NCBI RefSeq assembly: GCF_000010725.1
Contig: NC_013858.1
Span: 1-64,000 of the forward strand
Direction of reading: 5' to 3'
DNA length: 64,000 bases
DNA from: Azospirillum sp. B510
Lineage (GTDB): Bacteria; Pseudomonadota; Alphaproteobacteria; Azospirillales; Azospirillaceae
The notes below the pieces were generated by a model that searched no databases, was not told the origin of the DNA, and saw nothing but the letters and a program-made list of their open reading frames with translations. A program made the translations under genes and the position numbers. This document shows, piece by piece, positions 8,098 to 15,489 of this stretch; positions within the stretch are counted from its first letter, which is position 1; every line of letters begins with the position of its first letter.

Positions 8098-8838
8098 GTG
8101 ATTCGTTTCGAGAATGTCGGCTTGCGCTACGGCACCGAGGCGGAGGTGCTGCGCGACATCAGCTTCACCCTGCGGCCGGGATCCTTCCATTTCCTGACCG
8201 GCGCCAGCGGGGCGGGCAAATCGTCGCTGCTGAAGCTGATGTATCTGGCCCACCGGCCCTCGCGCGGGCTGGTCACCCTGTTCGGCCGCGACATGGCGCT
8301 GGCGACCCGGCGCGACCTGCCGGAGCTGCGCCGCCAGATCGGCGTGGTGTTCCAGGATTTCGCGCTGCTCGACCATCTGTCGGCTCTGGACAATGTGGCG
8401 CTGCCGCTGCGCATGGCCGGCACCCGGGAAGCCGACGTCGTCGCCCATTGCAGCGAGATCCTGCGCTGGGTCGGGCTGGGCGGCCATCTGCATGCCAAGC
8501 CGTCCACCCTGTCGGGCGGGCAGAAGCAGCGGGTCGCCATCGCGCGGTCGGTGATCAACCGGCCGCGGCTGCTGCTGGCCGACGAGCCGACCGGCAATGT
8601 CGATGACGGCATCGGCATGCGGCTGCTCTATCTGTTCGAGGAACTCTACAAGCTGGGAACCACCGTGGTGATCGCCACCCACAACGAGGCGCTGATCCGC
8701 CGCTTCGACCATCCGCGCCTGCATCTCGACAATGGCCGGCTGCTGGTTCTGCCCCCGCGCGGCAACCGGGGGCAAGATGGCCGGGGGCAAGATGGCCGGT
8801 TACAGGATGCGCGGCCAAACGATCAGCAGTGGGAGTAG
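8098..8838 (+). CDS. ftsE: Cell division ABC transporter ATP-binding protein FtsE
   Basis: FtsE is the ATPase of the FtsEX complex, which couples the divisome to activation of cell-wall hydrolases. This 246-residue copy has Walker A at residues 35-42 (GASGAGKS), the Q-loop Gln near 86 (VFQDF), the signature LSGGQ at 138-142 and Walker B LLLADEP at 158-164, followed by the H-loop (ATHN). It starts with GTG. The C-terminus carries an extra tail made partly from a tandem 15-bp DNA repeat (GQDGR twice). ftsX follows immediately. Confidence 0.92.
   Translation: MIRFENVGLRYGTEAEVLRDISFTLRPGSFHFLTGASGAGKSSLLKLMYLAHRPSRGLVTLFGRDMALATRRDLPELRRQIGVVFQDFALLDHLSALDNVALPLRMAGTREADVVAHCSEILRWVGLGGHLHAKPSTLSGGQKQRVAIARSVINRPRLLLADEPTGNVDDGIGMRLLYLFEELYKLGTTVVIATHNEALIRRFDHPRLHLDNGRLLVLPPRGNRGQDGRGQDGRLQDARPNDQQWE
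8766..8798 (+). repeat. Tandem 15-bp repeat in the 3' end of ftsE
   Basis: The unit GGGGGCAAGATGGCC occurs twice in tandem just before the ftsE stop, giving a repeated RGQDG in the FtsE tail. It is in frame and outside the ATPase core, so it probably has no effect on activity. Confidence 0.7.
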
Positions 8839-8842
8839 CGGC

Positions 8843-9736
8843 ATGGCGTTGCGTCCCGTGCGGCCCCGCTCCGACCTGCCGCTGGCGGTCGATCCCTCCT
8901 CGCGCTTTCTCGGCTGGATCACCGCGCTGATGGCATTCCTGGCGGTGCTGGCGCTGGCCGGCGCCATGCTGGTGTCGGACATGGCCCAGCGCTGGGACAG
9001 CGGGCTGGCCGGCGGGCTGACCGTGCAGGTGGCGCCGATGCCGGGCGCCCCCGTCGCTCCGCTGGACGAGCGGGCGGAGGCGGCGCTGACCGTCCTGCGC
9101 TCCTCCCCCGGTATCCGCTCGGCGACCCTGCTGAGCGGCGGCGAGATCGCCCGCTTGCTGGAGCCGTGGCTGGGGGCCGGCGCCTCCGACCCGTTGTTGC
9201 CGATGCCGCGCCTGATCGACGTCGTCGTCGATGGGCCGGTCGATGTCGCGGCCTTGCGTCTGCGCCTGACCTCCGCCGCGCCGGGGGCGACGTTGGACGA
9301 CCATGCGGTGTGGTTGGCCGATTTGCGCTCCTTCGCCGGGGCGATCCGGTTGACGGCCCTGGGCGTGGTGGTCCTGATCGGAGCGGCGGCGGTGATGACC
9401 GTGGTCTTCGCCGTGCGCACCGGTCTCGCCATCCACCGTCCGGTGGTCGAACTGCTGCATCTGATGGGCGCCACCGACCGCTATGTCTCCCGCCAGTTCG
9501 AGCGGCATGTGGTGGGGTTGAGCCTGCGCGGCGGTGGGGTCGGGCTGCTGCTGGCCTGCGGCGCGCTGTATGGGCTGCATCGCGCCTCCCAGGGGCTGCG
9601 GGCCAGCCTGCTGCCCGACCTGACGCTCGATCCCTGGCAATGGGCGGTCCTGCTGCTGGTGCCGGGAATCCTGGCCCTGCTGGCGCTGGTGACCGCGCGC
9701 TGGACGGTGCTCCGTACGCTGGAGTCGATGCCATGA
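8843..9736 (+). CDS. ftsX: Cell division protein FtsX, permease-like subunit
   Basis: The product (about 297 residues) has the FtsX layout: a short cytoplasmic N-terminus, one transmembrane helix near residues 20-42, a periplasmic domain of about 120 residues, then three C-terminal transmembrane helices (about 170-195, 220-245 and 265-290). It would anchor FtsE at the septum and signal to murein hydrolases. The ATG at 8843 has GGGAG upstream. An in-frame ATG at 8807 would overlap the end of ftsE. ftsE ends only 4 bases before the chosen start, so the two are co-transcribed. Confidence 0.88.
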   Translation: MALRPVRPRSDLPLAVDPSSRFLGWITALMAFLAVLALAGAMLVSDMAQRWDSGLAGGLTVQVAPMPGAPVAPLDERAEAALTVLRSSPGIRSATLLSGGEIARLLEPWLGAGASDPLLPMPRLIDVVVDGPVDVAALRLRLTSAAPGATLDDHAVWLADLRSFAGAIRLTALGVVVLIGAAAVMTVVFAVRTGLAIHRPVVELLHLMGATDRYVSRQFERHVVGLSLRGGGVGLLLACGALYGLHRASQGLRASLLPDLTLDPWQWAVLLLVPGILALLALVTARWTVLRTLESMP

Positions 9737-9749
9737 CGCAGGCTGCGAG

Positions 9750-10391
9750 ATGAGCGCGATCGACCGCCGCCGCCGCGGCGGGATGATGGCTCGGGCGATC
9801 ACGCATCTGATGGCCGGGCTGCTGGCGCTGGCGGCCGCCTGGCTGGCCGGGCTGTTCTGGTATGCCGCCGACATTCCGCGCTCGTCCCCCACCGGTGCCG
9901 AGGCGGAACGGCTGACCGACGCCATCGTCGTGCTGACCGGGGGCAGGAACCGGCTGAGCACCGGGCTGGAACTGCTGGCCGCCGGACGGGCGAAGAAACT
10001 GTTCGTGTCGGGCGTCTATGACGGGGTGGAGGTGCAGGAACTGCTGAAGCTTTCCCGCCATTCGCCCACCGAAATGGAATGCTGCATCACGCTGGGCTAT
10101 TCCGCCGACAGCACCATTGGCAATGCCTATGAGACGGCGGACTGGATGCATGACCAGGGATTCCACTCGCTGCGGCTGGTGACGGCCAACTACCACATGC
10201 GCCGCAGCCTGCTGGAATTGTCGATGGCGATGCCGGATGTGGACCTGCTCCCCCATCCCGTCGTCGCTCCCACCGTCCATCTGGATGATTGGTGGATGTG
10301 GCCCGGCACCGCCAACCTGCTGGTCACCGAATACAACAAGCTGCTGGTGGTCGGGCTGCGCTGGATGGTCCGCCGCCTGATCCGGGATTGA
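9750..10391 (+). CDS. YdcF/ElyC/SanA-type DUF218 protein
   Basis: A 213-residue protein with one N-terminal transmembrane helix (about residues 13-35) and a DUF218 domain facing the periplasm. The typical start of that domain, AIVVLTGG (about residues 52-59), and a later TxGNAYETADW-like segment are visible. Relatives such as ElyC and SanA act in envelope or peptidoglycan-precursor homeostasis, but the chemistry is not established. It follows ftsX by 13 bases and probably forms one operon with ftsEX. Confidence 0.8.
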   Translation: MSAIDRRRRGGMMARAITHLMAGLLALAAAWLAGLFWYAADIPRSSPTGAEAERLTDAIVVLTGGRNRLSTGLELLAAGRAKKLFVSGVYDGVEVQELLKLSRHSPTEMECCITLGYSADSTIGNAYETADWMHDQGFHSLRLVTANYHMRRSLLELSMAMPDVDLLPHPVVAPTVHLDDWWMWPGTANLLVTEYNKLLVVGLRWMVRRLIRD

Positions 10392-10432
10392 TCCGGAATC
10401 GGTTCGGGCGATCGAGGGCGCACACAAAAGCG

Positions 10433-10452
10433 AATGAGAATGACTTGCAATT
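10433..10452. promoter_or_regulatory. Fur-box-like site upstream of hemP
   Basis: AATGAGAATGACTTGCAATT closely resembles the Fur boxes of proteobacterial iron-uptake genes (ATGAGAAT half-site followed by an imperfect inverted half). It lies about 86 bases before the hemP start, so iron repression of hemP is likely. Confidence 0.6.
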
Positions 10453-10537
10453 GATGGCGGGCGGGCGTATGGTCCGGTTCAGGGTTCACGCCCGGACATC
10501 GCCGACCGCAACGTCCGTCCAGCAAGAAAGACTCGCC

Positions 10538-10705
10538 ATGCACGACAGCGCCGTCTCCGCTCCCGCCTCCTTCATCGCCGCATCCCTGCCGGTGGTCGAA
10601 TCCGCCCGTCTGATGTCGGGCAGTCGCGAGATCGTGATCCAGCACGCCGGGCAGAGCTATCGCCTGCGCGTGACCCGTGCCAACAAGCTGATCCTCACCA
10701 AATAA
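10538..10705 (+). CDS. hemP: HemP family hemin uptake protein
   Basis: A 55-residue protein whose C-terminal half carries the HemP hallmark: an IVIQHAG segment, YRLRVTRANK, and the terminal LILTK. Proteins of this family are small factors found with haem/siderophore uptake genes; in some alphaproteobacteria they activate such genes. The ATG is preceded by AAGAAAGA. It has a Fur-box-like sequence upstream and a strong hairpin downstream, so it is a single-gene unit. No haem receptor or TonB gene is adjacent, which is unusual. Confidence 0.85.
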   Translation: MHDSAVSAPASFIAASLPVVESARLMSGSREIVIQHAGQSYRLRVTRANKLILTK

Positions 10706-10746
10706 AAGAGCTTCAAAAGAACCTTCCGGGAAAAACGCCATCGGGA

Positions 10747-10782
10747 ATGGGCGTCGGCCATGCTGGTCCGGCGCCCATTTTC
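10747..10782 (+). terminator. Rho-independent terminator of hemP
   Basis: ATGGGCG (10747-10753) pairs perfectly with CGCCCAT (10772-10778), with further CGG/CCG pairing inside, and a short T-run follows. It lies between hemP and the convergent copper chaperone gene. Confidence 0.7.
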
Positions 10783-10797
10783 GTTGCGGATCGACAA

Positions 10798-10998
10798 CTA
10801 TGCCCGGCCTTGCACCTCATAGCCGGCATCCTCGATGGCCTGACGGATGGCGGATTCGTCCGCGCCGCCTTCAATGGCGACCTGGCCGGCCGCCAGATCG
10901 ACCGAAGCCCGGTCCACGGCGGGCAACGCCTCCACGGCCCTGGTCACCGTTTGGGCGCAGTGGCCGCAGGTCATGCCGGAAACCTTCAGCGTCAGCAT
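10798..10998 (-). CDS. CopZ-type heavy-metal-associated (HMA) copper chaperone
   Basis: A 66-residue single HMA domain. The metal-binding motif GMTCGHC occurs at residues 8-14, and the rest shows the beta-alpha-beta-beta-alpha-beta pattern (KVSGM, ASVDLAAGQVAIEG, AGYEV). Such proteins carry Cu(I) to CopA-type ATPases or to CueR-type regulators. No copper ATPase lies next to it. A CCTTC-N9-GAAGG dyad with an adjacent TTGACC lies upstream on the minus strand, as expected for a MerR/CueR-type promoter. Confidence 0.9.
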   Translation of the reverse strand: MLTLKVSGMTCGHCAQTVTRAVEALPAVDRASVDLAAGQVAIEGGADESAIRQAIEDAGYEVQGRA

Positions 10999-11049
10999 GG
11001 GCTTTCTCCCTTGGTGGTATGGTCATGAACACCGATGCGGCAGGCTGCG

Positions 11050-11072
11050 CCTTCGAGCGGTTGGAAGGTCAA
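11050..11072 (-). promoter_or_regulatory. Possible CueR-type promoter of the copper chaperone
   Basis: On the minus strand TTGACC (11072-11067) overlaps a CCTTC-N9-GAAGG dyad (11068-11050), the pattern of MerR-family metal promoters. The -10 side is weak, so this is only a suggestion. Confidence 0.35.
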
Positions 11073-11128
11073 GCGGTATCCGCGGTTCCGCTACCGGCGT
11101 ACCGGCGGAAACAGGCCCCCCTTCACCA

Positions 11129-11199
11129 TTATCTCTGTTTCGAGATGATATCTTGAATAAGAGATATGTGATTGGCCATTTATCTCATTATAGAGAAAT
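11129..11199. promoter_or_regulatory. Three palindromic activator sites upstream of a sigma-54 promoter
   Basis: Three 20-bp imperfect palindromes of one type, TTATCTC-N6-GAGATAA, occur: 11129-11148 (one arm mismatch), 11148-11167 (ATATCTT-GAATAA-GAGATAT) and 11180-11199 (TTATCTC-ATTATA-GAGAAAT). They lie about 80-155 bases upstream of the -24 element at 11282, the normal place for enhancer sites of a sigma-54 activator. The activator gene is not in this window. Confidence 0.65.
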
Positions 11200-11281
11200 T
11201 TTTCCCGCCACGGGTTTTGTGTGCGGTGCAAAAAGTCAGCAAGGTCAAAGATTTCGCCTGCGACAACTGGCGACTCCCCAT

Positions 11282-11297
11282 TGGCACGAGCTTTGCT
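11282..11297 (+). promoter_or_regulatory. Consensus sigma-54 (-24/-12) promoter
   Basis: TGGCACG (11282-11288), four bases, then TTGCT (11293-11297) match the consensus TGGCACG-N4-TTGCW exactly. It lies about 130 bases before the GntP-type permease and is the only promoter signal I see for the 3-hydroxybutyrate operon. E. coli atoDAEB, with related functions, is also sigma-54-dependent (activator AtoC). Confidence 0.75.
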
Positions 11298-11426
11298 ATC
11301 TTTGGCGGTGCAGACCTGTAACGGGTCCATCATAAGAGCCGCGTCGGCTGTTTCAGCCGCAAAGCCAACGAACGGCATCCTTGACGTCGACCGTCCGAAA
11401 AAATCAATCGAGGGAGCACCGTCCAA

Positions 11427-12818
11427 ATGAGTTTCCTGATCTGCTTGGGGGCGCTCGCGTTCCTGATGCTGGTCGCCTATCGGGGCTTCAGCGTCATCCT
11501 TTTCGCTCCGGTGGCGGCGCTGGGGGCCGTGCTGCTGACCGATCCGTCCGCCGTGCCGCCGGTCTTCACCGGCCTGTTCATGGACAAGATGGTCGGCTTC
11601 GTGAAGCTGTATTTCCCGGTCTTCCTGCTGGGTGCCGTGTTCGGCAAGGTGATCGAGCTGTCCGGCTTTTCCAAGTCGATCGTCTCGGCCGTGATCAAGC
11701 TGGTCGGGCGCGAGCGTGCGGTGACCTCCATCGTGCTGGTCTGCCTGCTGCTGACCTATGGTGGCGTGTCGCTGTTTGTCGTGGTCTTCGCGGTCTATCC
11801 CTTCGCGGCCGAGATGTTCCGGCAGGGCGACATCCCCAAGCGCCTGATTCCCGGCGTGGTGGCGCTCGGCGCCTTCACCGTCACCATGGACGCGCTGCCG
11901 GGCACGCCGCAGATCCAGAACATCATCCCCACAACCTTCTTCAAGACCGACGCCTATGCCGCTCCCTGGCTGGGCCTGATCGGCTCGGTCTTCATCCTGG
12001 TGGTCGGGCTGCTCTATCTGGAATGGCGTGTCCGTTCGGCCATCGCGCGTGGCGAGGGCTATGGCGGCGGCCACAGCAACGAACCGGAGCCGGTCGCCTC
12101 GGAGGTCTTGCCGAATCCGATCCTGGCCCTGTCGCCGCTGGTCGCCGTCGGCGTGCTGAACAAGCTGTTCACCATGGCGATCCCCGGCGTGTACGGCGCC
12201 ACCAACGAGGTGGCGCTGACCCCCGGCGCCAAGCCGCTGGTGACCCAGGTTACCGCCGTCGCCGGGATCTGGGCGGTGGAAGGGGCGTTGCTTTGCGGCA
12301 TCCTGATCGTGCTGGCCTTCGCCTGGACGCCGGTGTCCCGCCGTTTCGCCGAAGGCACCAAGGCCGCCATCGGCGGCTCGCTGCTGGCCTCGATGAATAC
12401 GGCGTCGGAATATGGCTTCGGTGCGGTGATCGCGGCGCTGCCGGGCTTCCTGGTCATCCGCGACGCGCTGTCCGCCATCCCCAATCCGCTGGTGAACGAG
12501 GCGGTGACCGTCACCGCACTGGCCGGCATCACCGGGTCGGCGTCCGGCGGCATGAGCATCGCGCTGGCGGCGATGGCCGACCAGTTCATCGCCGCCGCCA
12601 ACGCCGCCGGCATTCCGATGGAGGTGCTGCACCGCGTCGCCTCCATGGCCAGCGGCGGCATGGACACCCTGCCGCACAATGGCGCCGTCATCACCCTGCT
12701 GGGCGTCACCGGCTTGACGCACCGGCAATCCTACGGCGACATCTTCGCCGTCACCTGCATCAAGACGCTGGCGGTCTTTTTCGTGATCGCCGTCTACTAC
12801 CTGACTGGGATCGTCTGA
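11427..12818 (+). CDS. GntP-family permease, probably for 3-hydroxybutyrate/short-chain acids
   Basis: A 463-residue inner-membrane protein with about 12 hydrophobic segments and GntP/ion-transporter-like features: an N-terminal FLICLGALAFLMLVAYRGFS start, a GTPQIQNIIPT stretch near residue 168, and a glycine/serine-rich GITGSASGGMSIAL segment near residue 370. GntP relatives import gluconate or other organic acids with protons. The stop overlaps the ATG of the CoA-transferase A subunit, and a 3-hydroxybutyrate dehydrogenase gene follows. The substrate here is therefore inferred to be 3-hydroxybutyrate or acetoacetate rather than gluconate. Confidence 0.8.
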   Translation: MSFLICLGALAFLMLVAYRGFSVILFAPVAALGAVLLTDPSAVPPVFTGLFMDKMVGFVKLYFPVFLLGAVFGKVIELSGFSKSIVSAVIKLVGRERAVTSIVLVCLLLTYGGVSLFVVVFAVYPFAAEMFRQGDIPKRLIPGVVALGAFTVTMDALPGTPQIQNIIPTTFFKTDAYAAPWLGLIGSVFILVVGLLYLEWRVRSAIARGEGYGGGHSNEPEPVASEVLPNPILALSPLVAVGVLNKLFTMAIPGVYGATNEVALTPGAKPLVTQVTAVAGIWAVEGALLCGILIVLAFAWTPVSRRFAEGTKAAIGGSLLASMNTASEYGFGAVIAALPGFLVIRDALSAIPNPLVNEAVTVTALAGITGSASGGMSIALAAMADQFIAAANAAGIPMEVLHRVASMASGGMDTLPHNGAVITLLGVTGLTHRQSYGDIFAVTCIKTLAVFFVIAVYYLTGIV

Positions 12819-13477
12819 TGATGAACAAACTCGTAACCCTCGAAGAGGCCGTCGCGCGCATTCCCGACGGCGCTTCCCTGCTGATCGGCGGCTTCATGGC
12901 CGTCGGCGGCCCCAACCGGTTGGTGGACGAACTGATCCGCCAGGGCAAGCGCGACCTCACCCTCATCGCCAACGACACCGCCCGGCCCAACAACGGCCTG
13001 GGCAAGCTGGTGGTGGCGAAGCTGGCGCGCCGCGTCGTCACCAGCCACATCGGCCTGAACCCCGAGACGCAGAAGCAGATGATCGCCGGTGACATCGAGG
13101 TGGAACTGGTGCCGCAGGGCACGCTGGCCGAGCGCATCCGTGCCGGCGGCGTCGGGCTGGGCGGTGTGCTGACCCCGACCGGCGTCGGCACCACCGTGGA
13201 GGAGGGCAAGCGCAAGGTCGAGATCGACGGCGTCTACTATCTGCTGGAGATGCCGATCAAGGCCGACTTCGCCCTGATCGCCGCCAAACAGGCCGACCTG
13301 TACGGCAACCTGACCTACGCGCTGACCGCCCGCAACTTCAACCCGCTGATGGCGATGGCCGGCGCGACCGTGATCGCCGAGGCCGAGGACATCCTGCCCG
13401 TCGGCTGCATCCCGCCCGACGCGGTGATGACGCCGTCGGTGCTGGTCGACCATATCGTCACCGCCACGCCGCGCTGA
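12818..13477 (+). CDS. atoD: 3-oxoacid CoA-transferase subunit A
   Basis: A 219-residue CoA-transferase family I alpha subunit. The glycine-rich GGFMAVGGPNRLVDEL segment near residue 25 is the CoA-binding loop. The subunit works with the next gene product to move CoA onto acetoacetate, or between short-chain acids. The ATG at 12818 overlaps the permease stop by one base (TGATG) and a second ATG follows at once. The gene order permease-A-B-dehydrogenase places it in ketone-body catabolism. The exact acyl substrate is inferred. Confidence 0.88.
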   Translation: MMNKLVTLEEAVARIPDGASLLIGGFMAVGGPNRLVDELIRQGKRDLTLIANDTARPNNGLGKLVVAKLARRVVTSHIGLNPETQKQMIAGDIEVELVPQGTLAERIRAGGVGLGGVLTPTGVGTTVEEGKRKVEIDGVYYLLEMPIKADFALIAAKQADLYGNLTYALTARNFNPLMAMAGATVIAEAEDILPVGCIPPDAVMTPSVLVDHIVTATPR

Positions 13478-13494
13478 TCGGGGAGTATCGAGCC

Positions 13495-14148
13495 ATGGAT
13501 GAAAAGACCCTGATCGCCAAGCGCGTCGCGCTGGAACTGATGGACGGCGACCTCGTCAATCTGGGCATCGGCCTGCCGACCCTGGTCGCCCGCTACGTCC
13601 CCGCCGGACGCCATGTGTTCTTCCAGTCGGAGAACGGCATCGTCGGCATGTCCGGCCCGATCACCGGGGCGGAGAACCACGACCTGACCGATGCCGGCGG
13701 CTCGCCCATCTCGGCCCTGCCGGGGGCGGCGTCCTTCGACAGCGCCCTGTCCTTCGGGCTGATCCGCGGCGGCCATCTGGACGTCACCGTGCTGGGCGGC
13801 CTCCAGGTCGACCGCGAGGGGCGGCTCGCCAATTGGATGGTGCCGGGCAAGATGGTGCCGGGCATGGGCGGGGCGATGGATCTGGTCACCGGCGCCCGCC
13901 GCGTGATCGTCGCCATGCAGCACAGCGCCAAGGGCGAGGCGAAGATCGTCGAGCGCTGCACCCTGCCGCTGACCTCGGTCCGCCGGGTCGATCTGGTGGT
14001 GACCGACCTCGCCGTCATCGAGCCGACCGATGCCGGCCTCGTCTTGAAGGAAACCGCTCCCGGTGTGACCGTGGAGCAGGTGATCGCCAACACCGGGTGC
14101 GAGCTGATCATCGCCCCCGAACTCCGTTCCATGCCGATCGAAGGATAA
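13495..14148 (+). CDS. atoA: 3-oxoacid CoA-transferase subunit B
   Basis: The 217-residue beta subunit of the same CoA-transferase. The catalytic glutamate sits in SENGIVGMS (about residues 44-52). NLGIGLPTLVARYV near the N-terminus and GGLQVDREGRLANWMVPGK in the middle are family features. It begins 17 bases after subunit A, with GGGGAGTAT upstream of the ATG. Together with the dehydrogenase it converts 3-hydroxybutyrate to acetoacetate and then acetoacetyl-CoA. Confidence 0.9.
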   Translation: MDEKTLIAKRVALELMDGDLVNLGIGLPTLVARYVPAGRHVFFQSENGIVGMSGPITGAENHDLTDAGGSPISALPGAASFDSALSFGLIRGGHLDVTVLGGLQVDREGRLANWMVPGKMVPGMGGAMDLVTGARRVIVAMQHSAKGEAKIVERCTLPLTSVRRVDLVVTDLAVIEPTDAGLVLKETAPGVTVEQVIANTGCELIIAPELRSMPIEG

Positions 14149-14154
14149 GAAGGA

Positions 14155-14943
14155 ATGACCACTCTGAAGGGGAACGCGGCGCTCGTCACCGGGTCCACCA
14201 GCGGCATCGGTCTCGGGATCGCGCGGCAACTGGCGGGGCAGGGCGCCGACCTGATGCTGAACGGCTTCGGCGATGCCGCCTATATCACGGATCTGTGCCA
14301 GTCGCTGTCGGCGGAGTTCGGCGTGCGCGTCGCCCACAACGGCGCCGACATGTCCAAGCCCGAGGAGATCGAGGCGATGGTCGCCGCCACCCAGGCCGCC
14401 TATGGCCGGCTCGACGTGCTGGTCAACAATGCCGGCATCCAGCATGTGGCGCCGGTCGATGCCTTTCCGGTGGAGCGCTGGGACGCGGTCATCGCCATCA
14501 ACCTGTCGGCCGTCTTCCATGGCACGCGTGCCGCCCTGCCGGGGATGAAGGCGCGTGGCTGGGGGCGCATCATCAACATCGCCTCGGTCCATGGGCTGGT
14601 GGCCTCGGTCAACAAGTCGGCCTATGTCGCCGCCAAGCATGGCGTGATCGGCCTGACCAAGGTGACGGCGCTGGAACTGGCGGAGACCAGCATCACCTGC
14701 AACGCCATCTGCCCGGGTTGGGTTTTGACACCGCTGGTGCAAAAGCAGATCGATGCGCTGGCCGCGTCGCGGGGATTGTCGGTGGAGGAGGCCGGCCGCG
14801 AGCTGCTGAGCGAAAAGCAACCGTCCAAGTCCTTCGTCACGCCTGAACAGCTGGGGGAACTGGCGGTATTCCTATGCTCCGACGCGGCCGGCAACATGCG
14901 CGGTGCGGCGTTGACCATGGATGGCGGCTGGACCGCCCAGTAA
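14155..14943 (+). CDS. bdhA: 3-hydroxybutyrate dehydrogenase (SDR family)
   Basis: A 262-residue classical short-chain dehydrogenase. The cofactor loop GSTSGIG is at about residues 12-18, NNAGIQHVAPV follows near 90, and the catalytic Ser/Tyr/Lys set appears as IASVHG and YVAAKHG (near 155). The VHG/QHV context and the GWVLTPLVQKQID stretch are typical of D-3-hydroxybutyrate dehydrogenases. It starts 7 bases after atoA and closes the operon. NAD-dependent oxidation of D-3-hydroxybutyrate to acetoacetate is the expected reaction, serving polyhydroxybutyrate turnover or root-exudate use. Confidence 0.88.
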   Translation: MTTLKGNAALVTGSTSGIGLGIARQLAGQGADLMLNGFGDAAYITDLCQSLSAEFGVRVAHNGADMSKPEEIEAMVAATQAAYGRLDVLVNNAGIQHVAPVDAFPVERWDAVIAINLSAVFHGTRAALPGMKARGWGRIINIASVHGLVASVNKSAYVAAKHGVIGLTKVTALELAETSITCNAICPGWVLTPLVQKQIDALAASRGLSVEEAGRELLSEKQPSKSFVTPEQLGELAVFLCSDAAGNMRGAALTMDGGWTAQ

Positions 14944-15001
14944 GGAGCGGCATCCTGGTATCAGGGGCGGGCGGAACGGCCTGCCCCGATCTTCGATGTG
15001 A

Positions 15002-15382
15002 TCAATTTTCGCTGACGACCGAAGTGGTGTCGAAGGGGGTTGCGATGAAGGGACGGCCCTGACCATGACCGGCACGGGCGTGCCCCCGCTCCGTTGCCGC
15101 CTGTCGGAAATACCCGACGACGAACACGCGCAAGGCATTGGCGAGAGATACGGTTGGCTGAGCGGCGCGTCGGGCCTGCTGTTCCATGCGATCACGGACA
15201 TCATCGCACAGTTCGTCGACCGTCAGGTCTTCGCGCCGGCAAATCTCCTCAAGTCCTTCCCAATAGGACGGCTCCAGTCGGAGACCAATATCCCCTGTGG
15301 ACAGCTTGAGCGTGCGGGGCGCTAGGGCGGCAATGCCTATGGATTGATCGATGTGAGATTTTCCGTTCCCATCCCTCGACAT
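15002..15382 (-). CDS. Ribbon-helix-helix domain protein (RHH_4 type)
   Basis: About 126 residues from the ATG at 15382; the frame extends upstream without a better start. The middle contains a strand-helix-helix pattern: LKLSTGDIGLRLEPSYWEGLEEICRRE, then LTVDELCDDV and, further on, SLANALRVFVVGYF. This resembles the RHH_4 family of small alphaproteobacterial DNA-binding proteins. It is the last gene of a minus-strand row that begins with the candidate RiPP precursor, and it resembles the protein encoded at 18774-19076. The target is unknown. Confidence 0.65.
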   Translation of the reverse strand: MSRDGNGKSHIDQSIGIAALAPRTLKLSTGDIGLRLEPSYWEGLEEICRREDLTVDELCDDVRDRMEQQARRAAQPTVSLANALRVFVVGYFRQAATERGHARAGHGQGRPFIATPFDTTSVVSEN

Positions 15383-15489
15383 GCTTATCAGTCCTCGTGC
15401 TACCCGTGCGATTGCCTCCGACGCATACACATTATAACGCGACCACAACCGGTTTTGGGAACAAAACTTTAGGCAGGTAAGGATTCCCC

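Noticed and set aside
15452..15467. GTTTTG/CAAAAC stem as terminator of the CRP-like gene
   Set aside because: The stem is weak and no T-run follows on the minus strand, so I did not list it as a terminator.
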